Part shown: positions 1 to 8,490 of the stretch, in pieces | Numbering within the stretch: position 1 is the stretch's first letter | Layout: each line of letters starts with the position of its first letter | NCBI RefSeq assembly: GCF_030145815.1 | Contig: NZ_JAIXHL010000013.1 | Location: 62,001-126,000 of the forward strand | Reading direction: 5' to 3' | Length of the DNA stretch: 64,000 nucleotides | From: Sphingomonas sp. | GTDB lineage: Bacteria; Pseudomonadota; Alphaproteobacteria; Sphingomonadales; Sphingomonadaceae | Program-made: the position numbers and the translations under genes | Notes under the pieces: model-generated | The model's input: only the letters and a program-made list of their open reading frames with translations | The model's database searches: none | Told to the model about the DNA's origin: nothing

Positions 1-1
1 A

Positions 2-46
2 GGCAAGCAAATGAACTCCAACATTGCAAGCGCCACCGACCGCTAG
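2..46 (+). CDS. Possible 3' end of a truncated upstream gene
   Basis: The first 46 bases are open in one plus-strand frame and end in TAG at 44-46. The readable tail is about 14 residues (GKQMNSNIASATDR). It could be the C-terminus of a gene that starts before the window, but it is too short to identify and the frame may be open by chance. Confidence 0.2.
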   Translation, partial: GKQMNSNIASATDR

Positions 47-127
47 ACCCTTGTTCCGCCACGTCTCTTGCCGCAGGGGTGGCGCGACGGGCGATCAAGT
101 GCCCCCGTTGAGTGAGGTGCCCACCGC

Positions 128-1444
128 GTGACTCCCGCCGCCGCCCCACGCCACACGCTGCGCGCCGTCGATGTGTTCGCGCTGACCGTCGGCATCGTCA
201 TCGGCGCCGGCATCTTTCGCACCCCGGCGCTGGTCGCGGGGGTGGCGGGCGATGCCACAACGATGATCCTGGCCTGGATCGCGGGCGGCGTGCTCTCGAT
301 CATCGGGGCGCTGTGCTATGCCGAGATGGCGGCGGCCTGGCCGCACATGGGCGGCGATTATCACTATATCGGGCGAGCATTCGGACAGCGGATCGCGTTC
401 CTCTATGCCTGGGCGCGGCTGGCGGTGATCCAGACCGGGTCGCTGGCGCTGCTGTCGTTCATCGTCGGCGATTATCTTCAAATCCTGCTGCCGCTCGGCC
501 CGGCGGGTCCGGCGATCTGGGCAGGGATAGCGGTCGTCGCGGTGAGCGCGATCAACTGGCTGGGAATGCGCTGGGGCACGCAAGCGCAGCGCTGGCTGAC
601 GCTGGCGGAGGTGATCGGCCTGATCGCGATCATCGTCGCCGGGTTTTCGCTCGCGCCCCCGGAGGCCGTGCCCGACCCGGTGAGCGGCGGGGCGCTGGGG
701 CTGGTGATGGTGTTCGTGCTGCTATCCTATGGCGGGTGGAGCGAGGCGGTCTATGTCTCGGCGGAAATGAAGGACCCGCCGCGCCGGATCGCCGCGATCC
801 TGTGCGCGGCGCTGGCGCTGGTCACCGCGCTGTATGTGCTGGTCAATCTGGCGTTGCTCAACGGGCTCGGCATGGCTGGCATGGCGGGCAATGACGCGGT
901 GGCAGCCGAGGTGATGCGCCGCGCGTTCGGCCCGGCGGGCGCGGCGGCGATCAGCGCGGCAGTCGCGGTGGCGGCGCTGACCAGTGCCAATGCCACGGCG
1001 ATCGTCGGCGCGCGCACCGCCTGTGCCTTGGGGCAGCGGATCAGGCCGATGCGCTGGTTGGGCCAATGGGATCATCGCCGCGACACGCCGGGCAACGGGC
1101 TGATCGCGCAGGGCGGGGTCGCGCTGCTGCTGGTCGCGCTCGGCGGATTTGCGCGCGACGGGTTTCGGGTCGCAGTCGAATATACCGCGCCGGTCTTCTG
1201 GCTGTTCCTGCTGCTCGCCGGACTGTCGCTGTTCGTGCTGCGCCGGACCGAGCCCGACACGCCACGTCCGTTCCGCGTGCCGCTCTATCCAGTACTCCCT
1301 GGGATCTTTTGTGCGACCACTGCGTATCTGCTTTGGTCGAGCCTCACCTATACCGGCTGGGGCGCGCTGGCTGGCGTCGCGGTTCTGGGCGTCGGCGCAT
1401 TGATGCTATTGGTCGTCACCCCTGAAGAGGAGCTTGCGCCATGA
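128..1444 (+). CDS. APC-family amino acid permease
   Basis: A 438-residue, very hydrophobic protein with about 12 predicted membrane segments in the inner membrane. The N-terminal GIVIGAGIF segment is the conserved first helix of the amino acid-polyamine-organocation superfamily. Such proteins import or exchange amino acids by proton or substrate antiport; the substrate cannot be read from sequence. The start is a GTG and no better in-frame start precedes it. The stop overlaps the next ATG (ATGA), so it is probably translationally coupled to the methyltransferase-like gene. It is shorter than, and distinct from, the second APC permease at 15.3 kb. Confidence 0.85.
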   Translation: MTPAAAPRHTLRAVDVFALTVGIVIGAGIFRTPALVAGVAGDATTMILAWIAGGVLSIIGALCYAEMAAAWPHMGGDYHYIGRAFGQRIAFLYAWARLAVIQTGSLALLSFIVGDYLQILLPLGPAGPAIWAGIAVVAVSAINWLGMRWGTQAQRWLTLAEVIGLIAIIVAGFSLAPPEAVPDPVSGGALGLVMVFVLLSYGGWSEAVYVSAEMKDPPRRIAAILCAALALVTALYVLVNLALLNGLGMAGMAGNDAVAAEVMRRAFGPAGAAAISAAVAVAALTSANATAIVGARTACALGQRIRPMRWLGQWDHRRDTPGNGLIAQGGVALLLVALGGFARDGFRVAVEYTAPVFWLFLLLAGLSLFVLRRTEPDTPRPFRVPLYPVLPGIFCATTAYLLWSSLTYTGWGALAGVAVLGVGALMLLVVTPEEELAP

Positions 1445-1989
1445 AGCTGTTGATCCTCGCTGCTGCCACCTTCGTCGCCGGAAGCGCGGTCACGCCGCCT
1501 CCGGCACCGGTTGCGGTGGCGCCAAGCCAGAACCCCGATGTGATCTATGTCCCGACCCCGCCCGCGGTGGTCGAGGCGATGCTGGACATGGTGAAGCTGC
1601 GCGACGGCGATGTGCTCTATGACCTGGGGTCGGGCGACGGGCGCATTCCGATCGCGGCGGCGAAGCGCAAGCAGGTGCGCGCGGTGGGGATCGATATCGA
1701 CCCACAGCGGATCGCAGAGGCCAACGCCAACGCCAAAACGGCGGGGGTGACGGGTGAGGTGTCGTTCAAACAGGCGGATCTGTTCACTAGCGAATTCAGC
1801 GACGCGACCGTCGTCACCCTCTATCTGCTCGACACGTTGAACGAGAAATTGCGCCCGAAATTGCTCGCCGAACTGAAGCCGGGGACGCGCATCGTCAGCC
1901 ACGCATTCCGCATGGGTGATTGGGAGCCGGAGAAGGAAGAAACGATCGACGGACGGACGATCTATTACTGGACGGTGCCGGAACGGTAG
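1441..1989 (+). CDS. Exported SAM-dependent methyltransferase-like protein
   Basis: The protein has 182 residues. Residues 61-67 (DLGSGDG) are the SAM-binding motif I of class I methyltransferases, and VGIDIDP about 20 residues later fits motif II. The first ~18 residues (MKLLILAAATFVAGSA) look like a signal peptide followed by a Pro/Ala-rich linker, so the protein may be periplasmic, which is odd for an enzyme needing SAM. The substrate is unknown. It overlaps the permease stop by 4 bp. A later internal start would remove the signal, but no ribosome site supports one. Confidence 0.75.
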   Translation: MKLLILAAATFVAGSAVTPPPAPVAVAPSQNPDVIYVPTPPAVVEAMLDMVKLRDGDVLYDLGSGDGRIPIAAAKRKQVRAVGIDIDPQRIAEANANAKTAGVTGEVSFKQADLFTSEFSDATVVTLYLLDTLNEKLRPKLLAELKPGTRIVSHAFRMGDWEPEKEETIDGRTIYYWTVPER

Positions 1990-1999
1990 CCACCTGTCC

Positions 2000-2020
2000 C
2001 CCCTCCCGTTCCGGGAGGGG
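2000..2020. terminator. GC-rich hairpin, possible weak terminator
   Basis: Perfect 9-bp stem CCCCTCCCG / CGGGAGGGG with a 3-nt loop, 11 nt after the methyltransferase stop. There is no T-run after it on either strand, so factor-independent termination is doubtful. Confidence 0.3.
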
Positions 2021-2079
2021 AGACGATGAGCGTCAGCGCGGGAATCGACCCGGAGCGGTTTCCGCGCTAGGGCGGCCAT

Positions 2080-2460
2080 ATGCATCATCTGTTTCTCGTC
2101 ATGCTGGGCGGCGCGGTCGGCGCCGGCGCGCGGCATCTGGTCGGGCGCGCCGCGCTTGGAATTTGGGGGCCGGGGTTCCCGATCGGCACGTTAGCGGTCA
2201 ACGTCGTCGGCGGGCTTGCCATGGGGTTGCTCGCGGGCTGGCTCGCGACGCGGGCGAGCGGGGACGAGGCGCTGCGCTACCTGCTCGGCGTCGGCGTGCT
2301 TGGCGGCTTCACCACCTTTTCGGCCTTTTCGCTCGAGACCGTGCTGATGATCGAGCGCGGCGCGCTGGTGACCGCGCTGCTCTATATCCTTGCCTCGGTC
2401 GCACTCTCGATCGGCGCGCTGTTCGCGGGGCTGCAGGTCAGCCGGATGGTGGCGGCATGA
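2080..2460 (+). CDS. crcB: Fluoride ion channel/exporter CrcB (Fluc)
   Basis: 126 residues with four hydrophobic helices, the normal length for Fluc/CrcB. The proteins form dual-topology dimers in the inner membrane and let fluoride leak out. Family hallmarks seen are an N-terminal GGAVGAGARH, GTLAVNVVG (with the conserved Asn of the pore) and GGFTTFSAFSLE (the phenylalanine box). It opens a run of overlapping genes: its stop overlaps the pseudouridine synthase ATG. No fluoride-riboswitch consensus was recognised in the 90 bp upstream. Confidence 0.92.
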   Translation: MHHLFLVMLGGAVGAGARHLVGRAALGIWGPGFPIGTLAVNVVGGLAMGLLAGWLATRASGDEALRYLLGVGVLGGFTTFSAFSLETVLMIERGALVTALLYILASVALSIGALFAGLQVSRMVAA

Positions 2461-3602
2461 GCACCGAGAATGTCCGCCAGTTCACCGTCGCGCTCGACGA
2501 TGACGGCATCCGGCTGGATCGCTGGTTCAAGCGGCATCTGCCCGATACCAGCTTCAACATCGTGTCGCGCTGGGCGCGGACGGGGCAGCTGCGGGTCGAT
2601 GGCGCGCGCGCGACGCCGGGTGATCGCATCCAGGCGGGACAGGTAATCCGCGTGCCCCCGGCGGACGCCACGCCGGTCGCGACCGCCAAGCCGAAAAAGG
2701 CGCGTCCGGTGCTGTCGCTCGAGCAGATGGAATTCGCCGAATCGATGGTGATCCATCGCGACGCGCAGGCGCTGGTGCTCAACAAGCCGCCGGGGCTCGC
2801 GACACAGGGCGGGACCAAGACGCACGACCATGTCGATATGCTGCTCGACGGGCTGTATTTCGACCTGGATACGCGGCCCAAGCTGGTCCACCGGCTCGAC
2901 AAGGATACGTCGGGCGCGCTGGTGCTGGCGCGGACGGCGCGGGCCGCCGCCTATTTTTCGAAGAGCTTTTCGGGGCGGACGGCGCGCAAGACCTATTGGG
3001 CGATCATCGTCGGCGTGCCGAGCATCGAGGATGGGTTCATCGACCTGCCGCTGGGCAAGCAGCCCGGCACCGGTGGCGAGAAGATGCAGGTTGACGAGAA
3101 GGAGGGCCAGCCCGCGCGCACCCGCTATCGCGTGATCGACCGCGCCGGCAACCGCGCCGCCTGGGTCGAGCTGCAGCCGCATACCGGGCGCACGCATCAG
3201 CTGCGCGTACACATGGCGGCGATCGGCCATCCGATCGTCGGCGATGGCAAATACGGCATGGCCGAAGCGTTCCTGTCGGGGAGCATCAGCCGCAAGATGC
3301 ACCTGCACGCGCGCCGCATCCGCATCGACCATCCCGATGGCGGCAAGCTGGACGTGACGGCGGACCTGCCGACGCATTTTGCGGAGACGCTGATCCAGCT
3401 CGGCTTTAACCTCGAGGATGGCGACAATCTGCCGTCGGACGAAAAGGCGCCGCCGACCAAGGAACAGGAAAAGGCCTGGGCCAAGGCGCATGCCAAGACG
3501 TTCCGTAAGGAGCGGCGCGGGGAGCGTCAGGGGCGTCGGGATACGACGGCTGCCAGGAAGCCGGCGAAGAAGCCCGCCCGGAAGCCGACGAAGAAGCCAT
3601 GA
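2457..3602 (+). CDS. rluC: RluA/RluC-family rRNA pseudouridine synthase
   Basis: 381 residues. An N-terminal S4 RNA-binding domain (about residues 15-75, IRLDRWFKRHLP...GQLRVDG) is followed by the RluA catalytic domain, whose motif HRLDKDTSG carries the catalytic aspartate. The enzyme isomerises uridine in 23S rRNA; RluC is the best guess but RluA/RluD are not excluded. The last ~30 residues are a Lys/Arg/Pro/Ala-rich tail (KPAKKPARKPTKKP) that probably aids RNA binding and is not in the enterobacterial proteins. Start chosen at the ATGA overlap with crcB; the HAD gene overlaps its stop in the same way. Confidence 0.9.
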   Translation: MSTENVRQFTVALDDDGIRLDRWFKRHLPDTSFNIVSRWARTGQLRVDGARATPGDRIQAGQVIRVPPADATPVATAKPKKARPVLSLEQMEFAESMVIHRDAQALVLNKPPGLATQGGTKTHDHVDMLLDGLYFDLDTRPKLVHRLDKDTSGALVLARTARAAAYFSKSFSGRTARKTYWAIIVGVPSIEDGFIDLPLGKQPGTGGEKMQVDEKEGQPARTRYRVIDRAGNRAAWVELQPHTGRTHQLRVHMAAIGHPIVGDGKYGMAEAFLSGSISRKMHLHARRIRIDHPDGGKLDVTADLPTHFAETLIQLGFNLEDGDNLPSDEKAPPTKEQEKAWAKAHAKTFRKERRGERQGRRDTTAARKPAKKPARKPTKKP

Positions 3603-4258
3603 TCCGGCTCGCCGTCTTCGACTGCGACGGCACGCTGGTCGATTCGCAGGCCAATATCTGTCGCGCGATGGAGGCGTGTTTTGTCGCGCACCGGTTGGAG
3701 CCGCCGACGCGCGAGGATATAAGGCGGATCGTGGGGCTGAGCTTGGTCCCCGCGATTGCGCAACTGCTGCCTCAGGCCGATCCGGCGATGCATGTCGCGA
3801 TGGCGGAGGCGTATAAGAGCGCATTCCACGCGATGCGGATGGACGCGGCGCTGGATCCCGAGCCGCTGTTCGATGGCGTCGCCGAGGCGATTGAGGCGCT
3901 GGCCGATGCAGGGTGGCTGCTGGGTGTCGCGACGGGCAAGTCGGATCGCGGGCTGGCGCTGATTCTGGAGCATCATGGGCTGACCGACCGGTTCGTGACG
4001 CTGCAGACCGCCGACCGGCATCCGTCCAAGCCGCATCCGGCGATGCTGCAGGCCGCGATTGCCGAGGCTGGAGGCGATCCGCTGCGCACCGCGATGATCG
4101 GCGATACCAGCTACGACATCGCGATGGCGGTGAACGCGGGCACGCACGCGGTCGGGGTTGCGTGGGGCTATCACGAGGCGCATGAACTGCACGCCGCCGG
4201 GGCGCATCATGTGACGACGCATGCACGCGAGCTGCCGGCGCTGTTGGAGGCGTTATGA
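3599..4258 (+). CDS. HAD-family phosphatase (phosphoglycolate phosphatase-like)
   Basis: 219 residues. Motif I FDCDGTLVDS holds the nucleophile Asp and acid/base Asp, motif II is VATGKSDRG, the motif III lysine is in HPSKPHP, and motif IV is MIGDTSYDI. The all-helical cap between motifs I and II places it in HAD subfamily I, like Gph and PpaX. It should hydrolyse a small phosphate ester in the cytoplasm; the substrate is not determined. It is translationally coupled on both sides by ATGA overlaps, and its position after a pseudouridine synthase and before the ATP12 chaperone is a familiar sphingomonad order. Confidence 0.9.
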   Translation: MIRLAVFDCDGTLVDSQANICRAMEACFVAHRLEPPTREDIRRIVGLSLVPAIAQLLPQADPAMHVAMAEAYKSAFHAMRMDAALDPEPLFDGVAEAIEALADAGWLLGVATGKSDRGLALILEHHGLTDRFVTLQTADRHPSKPHPAMLQAAIAEAGGDPLRTAMIGDTSYDIAMAVNAGTHAVGVAWGYHEAHELHAAGAHHVTTHARELPALLEAL

Positions 4259-4470
4259 CCGAGGATCCGGCCCGCAACCGCTATTTCGCGATGGTGTTCG
4301 CGCAGATGATTGCGGTCGCCGGCGCGGTGTTCGGCCTGATCATCATGGGCCGTGCCGAGGATATGGTGATGCGCCTGCTGGGCGCGGCGATCCTGTTGTC
4401 GGGCCTCTATTGCATCGCCGTGGTGCCGCGCGCGCTCGCCCGGCGCTGGCGCACCCCGCCGACGGAATAG
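4255..4470 (+). CDS. Small two-helix membrane protein
   Basis: 71 residues with two hydrophobic stretches (about 11-32 and 40-57) and a basic C-terminus (RALARRWRTPP). No recognisable domain. It overlaps the HAD gene by ATGA and lies 4 bp before the ATP12 gene, so it is an operon member. It probably sits in the inner membrane; its function is unknown. Confidence 0.75.
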   Translation: MTEDPARNRYFAMVFAQMIAVAGAVFGLIIMGRAEDMVMRLLGAAILLSGLYCIAVVPRALARRWRTPPTE

Positions 4471-4474
4471 GATC

Positions 4475-5164
4475 ATGCGACGGTTCTGGAAGGAGGTCGC
4501 GCTGGTCGCGGCCGATGGCGGGCATGACGTGCATCTTGACGGCAAGCCGGTGCGTACGCCGGGGCGCGCGCCGCTGACGCTGCCGAATCCTGTGCTGGCC
4601 GAGGCGGTGGCGGAGGAGTGGCGCGGCGTGGCTGAGACGATCGACCCGCGCGCAATGCCGCTCACGGGCCTGGCCAATGCCGCGATCGACCGGATCGCGC
4701 CCGACCCCGCCGCGTTCGCCGCTGGCCTTGCCAAATATGGCGAGAGCGACCTGCTCTGCTACCGCGCAGACCATCCGCTGGAGCTGCAATTGCGGCAGGC
4801 GGCGAGCTGGGACCCGCTGCTGGGCTGGGCGCGGGAGCGTTATGGCGCGGCACTCACCATGACCACCGGCATCGTGCATGTCGCCCAGCCCCCCGAAGCC
4901 GTGACGGCGCTGGCCGAAGCGGTCGCGGCGCGGTCGCCGTTCGAGCTGGCCGGGCTGTCGCCGATCGTCACCGTCACCGGGTCGCTGGTCGCGGCGCTGG
5001 CGCTGATCGAGCGGGCCGCAGACCCCGAGGATATCTGGTCCGCGGCCAATCTGGACGAGGACTGGCAGGTCGAGCATTGGGGCGAGGACGAGCTCGCCCG
5101 CAAGGCGCGCGATGCGCGGCGGGCGGATTATGCAGCAGCGGTCAGGTTTCTGCATTTGCTCTGA
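4475..5164 (+). CDS. ATP12-family F1-ATPase assembly chaperone
   Basis: 229 residues matching the alphaproteobacterial/mitochondrial ATP12 family: N-terminal RRFWKEV, then LDGKPVRTP and the LAEAVAEEW segment. Family members bind the F1 alpha subunit before it joins the ATP synthase hexamer. The bacterial proteins are found mainly in alphaproteobacteria, which supports the taxonomic call. It is the last gene of the crcB-rluC-HAD run. The length is typical. Confidence 0.88.
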   Translation: MRRFWKEVALVAADGGHDVHLDGKPVRTPGRAPLTLPNPVLAEAVAEEWRGVAETIDPRAMPLTGLANAAIDRIAPDPAAFAAGLAKYGESDLLCYRADHPLELQLRQAASWDPLLGWARERYGAALTMTTGIVHVAQPPEAVTALAEAVAARSPFELAGLSPIVTVTGSLVAALALIERAADPEDIWSAANLDEDWQVEHWGEDELARKARDARRADYAAAVRFLHLL

Positions 5165-5237
5165 ATGAGTAGGGTGGTAGCGATACCATCATAAAGCCGC
5201 CGCCAGAGGGCTGGTCGGTCGAAGAGGGGATCACGGG

Positions 5238-6635
5238 GTGTTCGAGAAACTGCTCGCCGACACGTTGCGTGCGCTGGGCGACGTCATGGGTGCCCATGGC
5301 CCGGCGGTGAATGCCGCCGCGAGCTTTACCCCGAACGACCACAGCATCCATTTCTTTCTGCAGCTTGCGCTGATCATCCTCGCCGCGCGCGTCGTCGGAT
5401 GGCTGGGGCAGAAGTTCCTGGGTCAACCGCAGGTGGTGGGGGAGATGATCGCGGGCGTCGTGCTCGGCCCGTCGCTGTTCGGGCTGTTCTTCCCCGAGTT
5501 GCAGGCGGCGATCTTCCCCAAGGAAACCAAGAACGTCCTGTATGTCGGCGCACAGTTCGGCGTCGGGCTGTACATGTTCCTGGTCGGTTGCACGCTGCAT
5601 CTCGACCATTTCAAGACCAAGGCGAAGAGCGCCGCCACCGTTTCGGTCGCGGGCATCGCCACGCCCTTCGTGATGGCCGCACTCATCACGCCACTGTTGC
5701 TCGATGTCCCCGGCCTTTTTGCCGAGGGGATCAGCCAGTGGAGCGCGACCTTGTTCATGGGCGCGTGCATCGCGCTGACCGCGTTCCCGATGCTGGCGCG
5801 GATCATCAATGAGCGTGGCCTGGCCAACACCTCGCTCGGCACCTTGTCGCTGACGGCGGGTGCGTTCGACGACGCGGTGTCGTGGTGCGTGTTGGCGATC
5901 GTGCTCGCGACCTTTGGCGGCGGGCCGGGGATTGCGGTGATCGCGATCGTCGGGGGCGTCAGTTACGCGATTTTCATGCTGATCTTCGGCAAACGGCTGC
6001 TCGCATCGCTGGGCCGCGCGGTCGAGGCGCGCGGCGAGATGAGCAATCTGGTGCTGGCGATCACGCTGATGCTGTTCTGCCTGTCGGCATTTCTGATGGA
6101 CGCGATCGGCATCCATGCCGTGTTCGGCGGCTTCCTGCTGGGCGTATGCATGCCGCGCGGGCTGTTTGTCGAGGAGCTGAAGCGGAAGGTCGAGCCGCTC
6201 GCGGTGGTGATGCTGCTGCCGATGTTCTTCACCTATTCGGGACTGAACACGCGGATGGACATGGTCAACAGCCTGTCGCTGCTCGCCATCGCGCTCGGGA
6301 TTCTCGCGGTGTCGATTTTGGCCAAGCTCGGCGCGTGCTGGGCGGCGGCGCGGCTGTCGGGCGAGGATAATCGCACCGCGCTCGGCATCGGCGCGCTGAT
6401 GAACTCGCGCGGGCTGATGGAGCTGATCATCATCAATATCGGCCTGCAAAAGGGGATTATCGGGCCGACGCTGTTTTCGATGATGGTGCTGATGGCGATC
6501 GTCACGACGATGATGGCCGGGCCGCTGTTCGAAGCGGTCTATGGCAAGCGCGCGCGGGCGAGCGGGGAACTGGATGCGTTGCGCGGCGAGGATGGCGACG
6601 CGCCGGGCGCCGCCATCGCTCCGCGTCCGGTTTAG
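5238..6635 (+). CDS. CPA2-family cation:proton antiporter
   Basis: 465 residues with an extramembrane N-terminus of about 35 residues, then roughly 12 transmembrane helices. VVGEMIAGVVLGPSLFG is the conserved segment of Na+/H+ and K+/H+ exchangers of the KefB/CPA2 group, and LTAGAFDDAVSW holds the two acidic residues (DD) of the ion site. There is no C-terminal TrkA-N domain, unlike KefB/KefC, so regulation differs. GTG start. It ends overlapping by 4 bp with the convergent gene. Confidence 0.88.
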   Translation: MFEKLLADTLRALGDVMGAHGPAVNAAASFTPNDHSIHFFLQLALIILAARVVGWLGQKFLGQPQVVGEMIAGVVLGPSLFGLFFPELQAAIFPKETKNVLYVGAQFGVGLYMFLVGCTLHLDHFKTKAKSAATVSVAGIATPFVMAALITPLLLDVPGLFAEGISQWSATLFMGACIALTAFPMLARIINERGLANTSLGTLSLTAGAFDDAVSWCVLAIVLATFGGGPGIAVIAIVGGVSYAIFMLIFGKRLLASLGRAVEARGEMSNLVLAITLMLFCLSAFLMDAIGIHAVFGGFLLGVCMPRGLFVEELKRKVEPLAVVMLLPMFFTYSGLNTRMDMVNSLSLLAIALGILAVSILAKLGACWAAARLSGEDNRTALGIGALMNSRGLMELIIINIGLQKGIIGPTLFSMMVLMAIVTTMMAGPLFEAVYGKRARASGELDALRGEDGDAPGAAIAPRPV

Positions 6636-7192
6636 GCGGTCAGCACTGGCGGCTTGGGCAGCAGCCAGGCGATCACTGCCCCGGCGGCGAGCCAGCCGGC
6701 GACTTCGCTGATCCACAGATAGATGAAATAGCCCCAGGGCGCGTGGTTGAACACCGGCTGCCCCAGCTGGCTATAGGCGGTGAAGGCGACGGCAAACAGG
6801 CCGACCGCAGTCAGCCGCTGCGCGAAGCTCATGCCAGTGGTCAGCCGCGCCAGCGCGAACGCCAGCAGCAGCGCGCAGAGGATGCCGAGGATCAGCCCGC
6901 CGACCAGTGCGGCGGTATCCGGCAGGGCGAAGCCGTTGGTGTTGAAGAGGACGAGTGCGGTCGGCCCCTCACCATAGGCCTGCGTGCCGAGCGGCGTGCC
7001 CGGCCACGGGATTGGATAGGCGCCGCTGCCGTTGGGGCCGAGATGCTGCGCGAGCGCGGCCTGCACGGCGACGCTGGCACTGTCGCCCGCGTTGCTGGTC
7101 GCCAGCATCGACAGCGGCGTGCCCCAGAAAATGAACCCGACGATCCACATCGCGACCCCGCCCAGCAGGCCGCCCAGCAAGACTCTTGGCAT
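6632..7192 (-). CDS. Hypothetical membrane protein, four helices
   Basis: 186 residues. Hydrophobic segments lie near residues 5-22, 78-104, 113-132 and 150-175; the loop after the first helix is hydrophilic and probably periplasmic. No family was recognised. The ATG at 7192 was chosen because GGGAGAG sits 6 nt upstream; longer versions begin in DNA without such a site. Convergent with the antiporter. Confidence 0.7.
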   Translation of the reverse strand: MPRVLLGGLLGGVAMWIVGFIFWGTPLSMLATSNAGDSASVAVQAALAQHLGPNGSGAYPIPWPGTPLGTQAYGEGPTALVLFNTNGFALPDTAALVGGLILGILCALLLAFALARLTTGMSFAQRLTAVGLFAVAFTAYSQLGQPVFNHAPWGYFIYLWISEVAGWLAAGAVIAWLLPKPPVLTA

Positions 7193-7285
7193 TTGCGCTC
7201 TCCCCATCGTTTCGGCGCAGGTTAGTGCAATCGTAACAATCGGGCGATCTGAAAGTTCAGTTGTTGGTCGGCTGCGCCGAGGCGG

Positions 7286-7361
7286 CACCGGCCCGCTCCC
7301 CCACCCGGCCACCCAACGACAGTGTATGCGATGGGTGGCCGGGTGGGGGGGCGGGCCGGTG
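7286..7361. repeat. 30-bp near-perfect inverted repeat
   Basis: Arms 7286-7315 and 7332-7361 match as reverse complements with one mismatch, separated by 16 nt. The motif is CACCGGCCCG...CCACCCA. It lies between the start of the membrane gene and the end of gmk, so it could terminate gmk on the minus strand, but it lacks a T-run and looks more like an intergenic palindromic repeat. Confidence 0.7.
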
Positions 7362-7381
7362 TCGGATTACAGCAAACGAAA

Positions 7382-8056
7382 TCAGCGCGTGGCGAGGCCC
7401 ATTTCGATCGCCTCTTCGGCGCGTTCGCGGATGAAGCCGATCAGGCCGGGCTTGCGCGAACGCTTTTCGCGCTCGGCTTTGAGGATCGTGTGGACCTTCT
7501 CGAAGCACGCATCGAGATCGTCGTTGACGACGACATAGTCATAGCCGTCCCAGTGGCTCAGCTCACGCTCGGCGCGCTTCATGCGATACTGGATCACGTC
7601 TTCGCTGTCGGTCGCACGCGCGCGCAGGCGCTTTTCGAGTTCGGTCAGCGATGGCGGGACGATGAAGATGCGGACGACGTCGCCGCCCTCAAGCTGGAAC
7701 AGCTGCTGCGCGCCCTGCCAGTCGACGTCGAACAGCACGTCCTGCCCCGCGGCGAGCATGCGCTTCACCGGCTCGCGCGGGGTACCGTAGCGATAGTTGA
7801 AGACATGCGCCCATTCGAGGAATTCGTGCCGCGCGGCGCGGGCCTTGAACTCGTCGGTGCTCAGGAAATGATATTCGCGGCCATCCTGCTCGCCCGCGCG
7901 GATCGGGCGGGTAGTCGCGGAGACCGACACGCCCATCCCGGGTTCGCGCTCGAGCAGCTTGCGCGCGATGGTCGACTTGCCCGCGCCCGAGGGGGAGGAC
8001 AGGACGAACAACACGCCCCTGCGGTCGAACTCATATTTGGAATCGCGATGCGCCAT
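7382..8056 (-). CDS. gmk: Guanylate kinase
   Basis: Phosphorylates GMP to GDP with ATP; cytoplasmic and essential in most bacteria. The P-loop is SSPSGAGKST near residue 21, followed by SVSATTRPIR and the GMP-binding DGREYHFLS, and DVDWQGAQQL in the core, all diagnostic of Gmk. About 224 residues, slightly longer than the E. coli enzyme at its C-terminus. ATG 8056 was taken; an in-frame ATG 9 bp upstream (8065) is equally possible, and neither has a clear ribosome site. Confidence 0.95.
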   Translation of the reverse strand: MAHRDSKYEFDRRGVLFVLSSPSGAGKSTIARKLLEREPGMGVSVSATTRPIRAGEQDGREYHFLSTDEFKARAARHEFLEWAHVFNYRYGTPREPVKRMLAAGQDVLFDVDWQGAQQLFQLEGGDVVRIFIVPPSLTELEKRLRARATDSEDVIQYRMKRAERELSHWDGYDYVVVNDDLDACFEKVHTILKAEREKRSRKPGLIGFIRERAEEAIEMGLATR

Positions 8057-8104
8057 GCGCGCCATTGGCGCGGGCGAGGCGGTTACGTCAAGGCTGGGAG
8101 GCGG

Positions 8105-8296
8105 TTAATAGCGGCGACGGCGCCCCGTGAGGAGCGACCAGAGCAGGATCACGCCGCCGATCACCCAACCGAACGGGCCCATCCGCGTCAGCGCACGCTG
8201 ACCGACCGCACCGACGATCGCGCCCTTCATCCCGCCACGCCCGTCGCGGCGGTCGATTGCACGCCCCAGCAGTGCGGCGAAGATGGTGCGGATCAT
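8105..8296 (-). CDS. Tiny membrane protein (63 aa)
   Basis: 63 residues with a glycine-rich stretch and one hydrophobic helix near the C-terminus (GWVIGGVILLWSLL), ending in RRRRY. The start at 8296 overlaps the stop of the 65-aa gene by ATGA, which strongly supports translation of both. No known family. Confidence 0.65.
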   Translation of the reverse strand: MIRTIFAALLGRAIDRRDGRGGMKGAIVGAVGQRALTRMGPFGWVIGGVILLWSLLTGRRRRY

Positions 8297-8490
8297 GCCG
8301 CGCGCGCCTGCCACCGGCGGCGGACATAGCGCGCGCCAAGTGCCGCGGCGCCAAGCACGATTGCGGCCGGAATCACCGTCTTGCCGACACGCCAGGCGGC
8401 GATGCCGGCGATGGTGCCGAGCGTACCGCCCTCGCCATCGCTCTCATCGATACGCTTGCCGATATAGCCCGCCACCAGATCGCCGATCAT
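8293..8490 (-). CDS. Tiny membrane protein (65 aa)
   Basis: 65 residues: an acidic N-terminal part (KRIDESDGEGG), then a hydrophobic helix (TVIPAAIVLGAAALGA) and a basic tail RYVRRRWQARAA. It is linked by ATGA overlaps to the 44-aa gene upstream and the 63-aa gene downstream. It shares with its downstream neighbour a charged D/E/R motif near a Gly-Gly (IDESDGEGG versus IDRRDGRGG), hinting at a duplication. Function unknown. Confidence 0.7.
   Translation of the reverse strand: MIGDLVAGYIGKRIDESDGEGGTLGTIAGIAAWRVGKTVIPAAIVLGAAALGARYVRRRWQARAA

Noticed and set aside
2026..2070. 14-aa frame with a good GGAGGGG site just before crcB
   Set aside because: Only a leader-peptide idea; no regulatory partner sequence, and crcB has its own start. 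Kept as unsupported.
1990..2079. Fluoride riboswitch upstream of crcB
   Set aside because: The conserved pseudoknot elements were not recognised; only a simple hairpin is seen.
2382..4277. 631-codon minus-strand frame over the pseudouridine synthase and HAD genes
   Set aside because: Antisense to two well-supported genes and rich in Arg/Pro with no domain.
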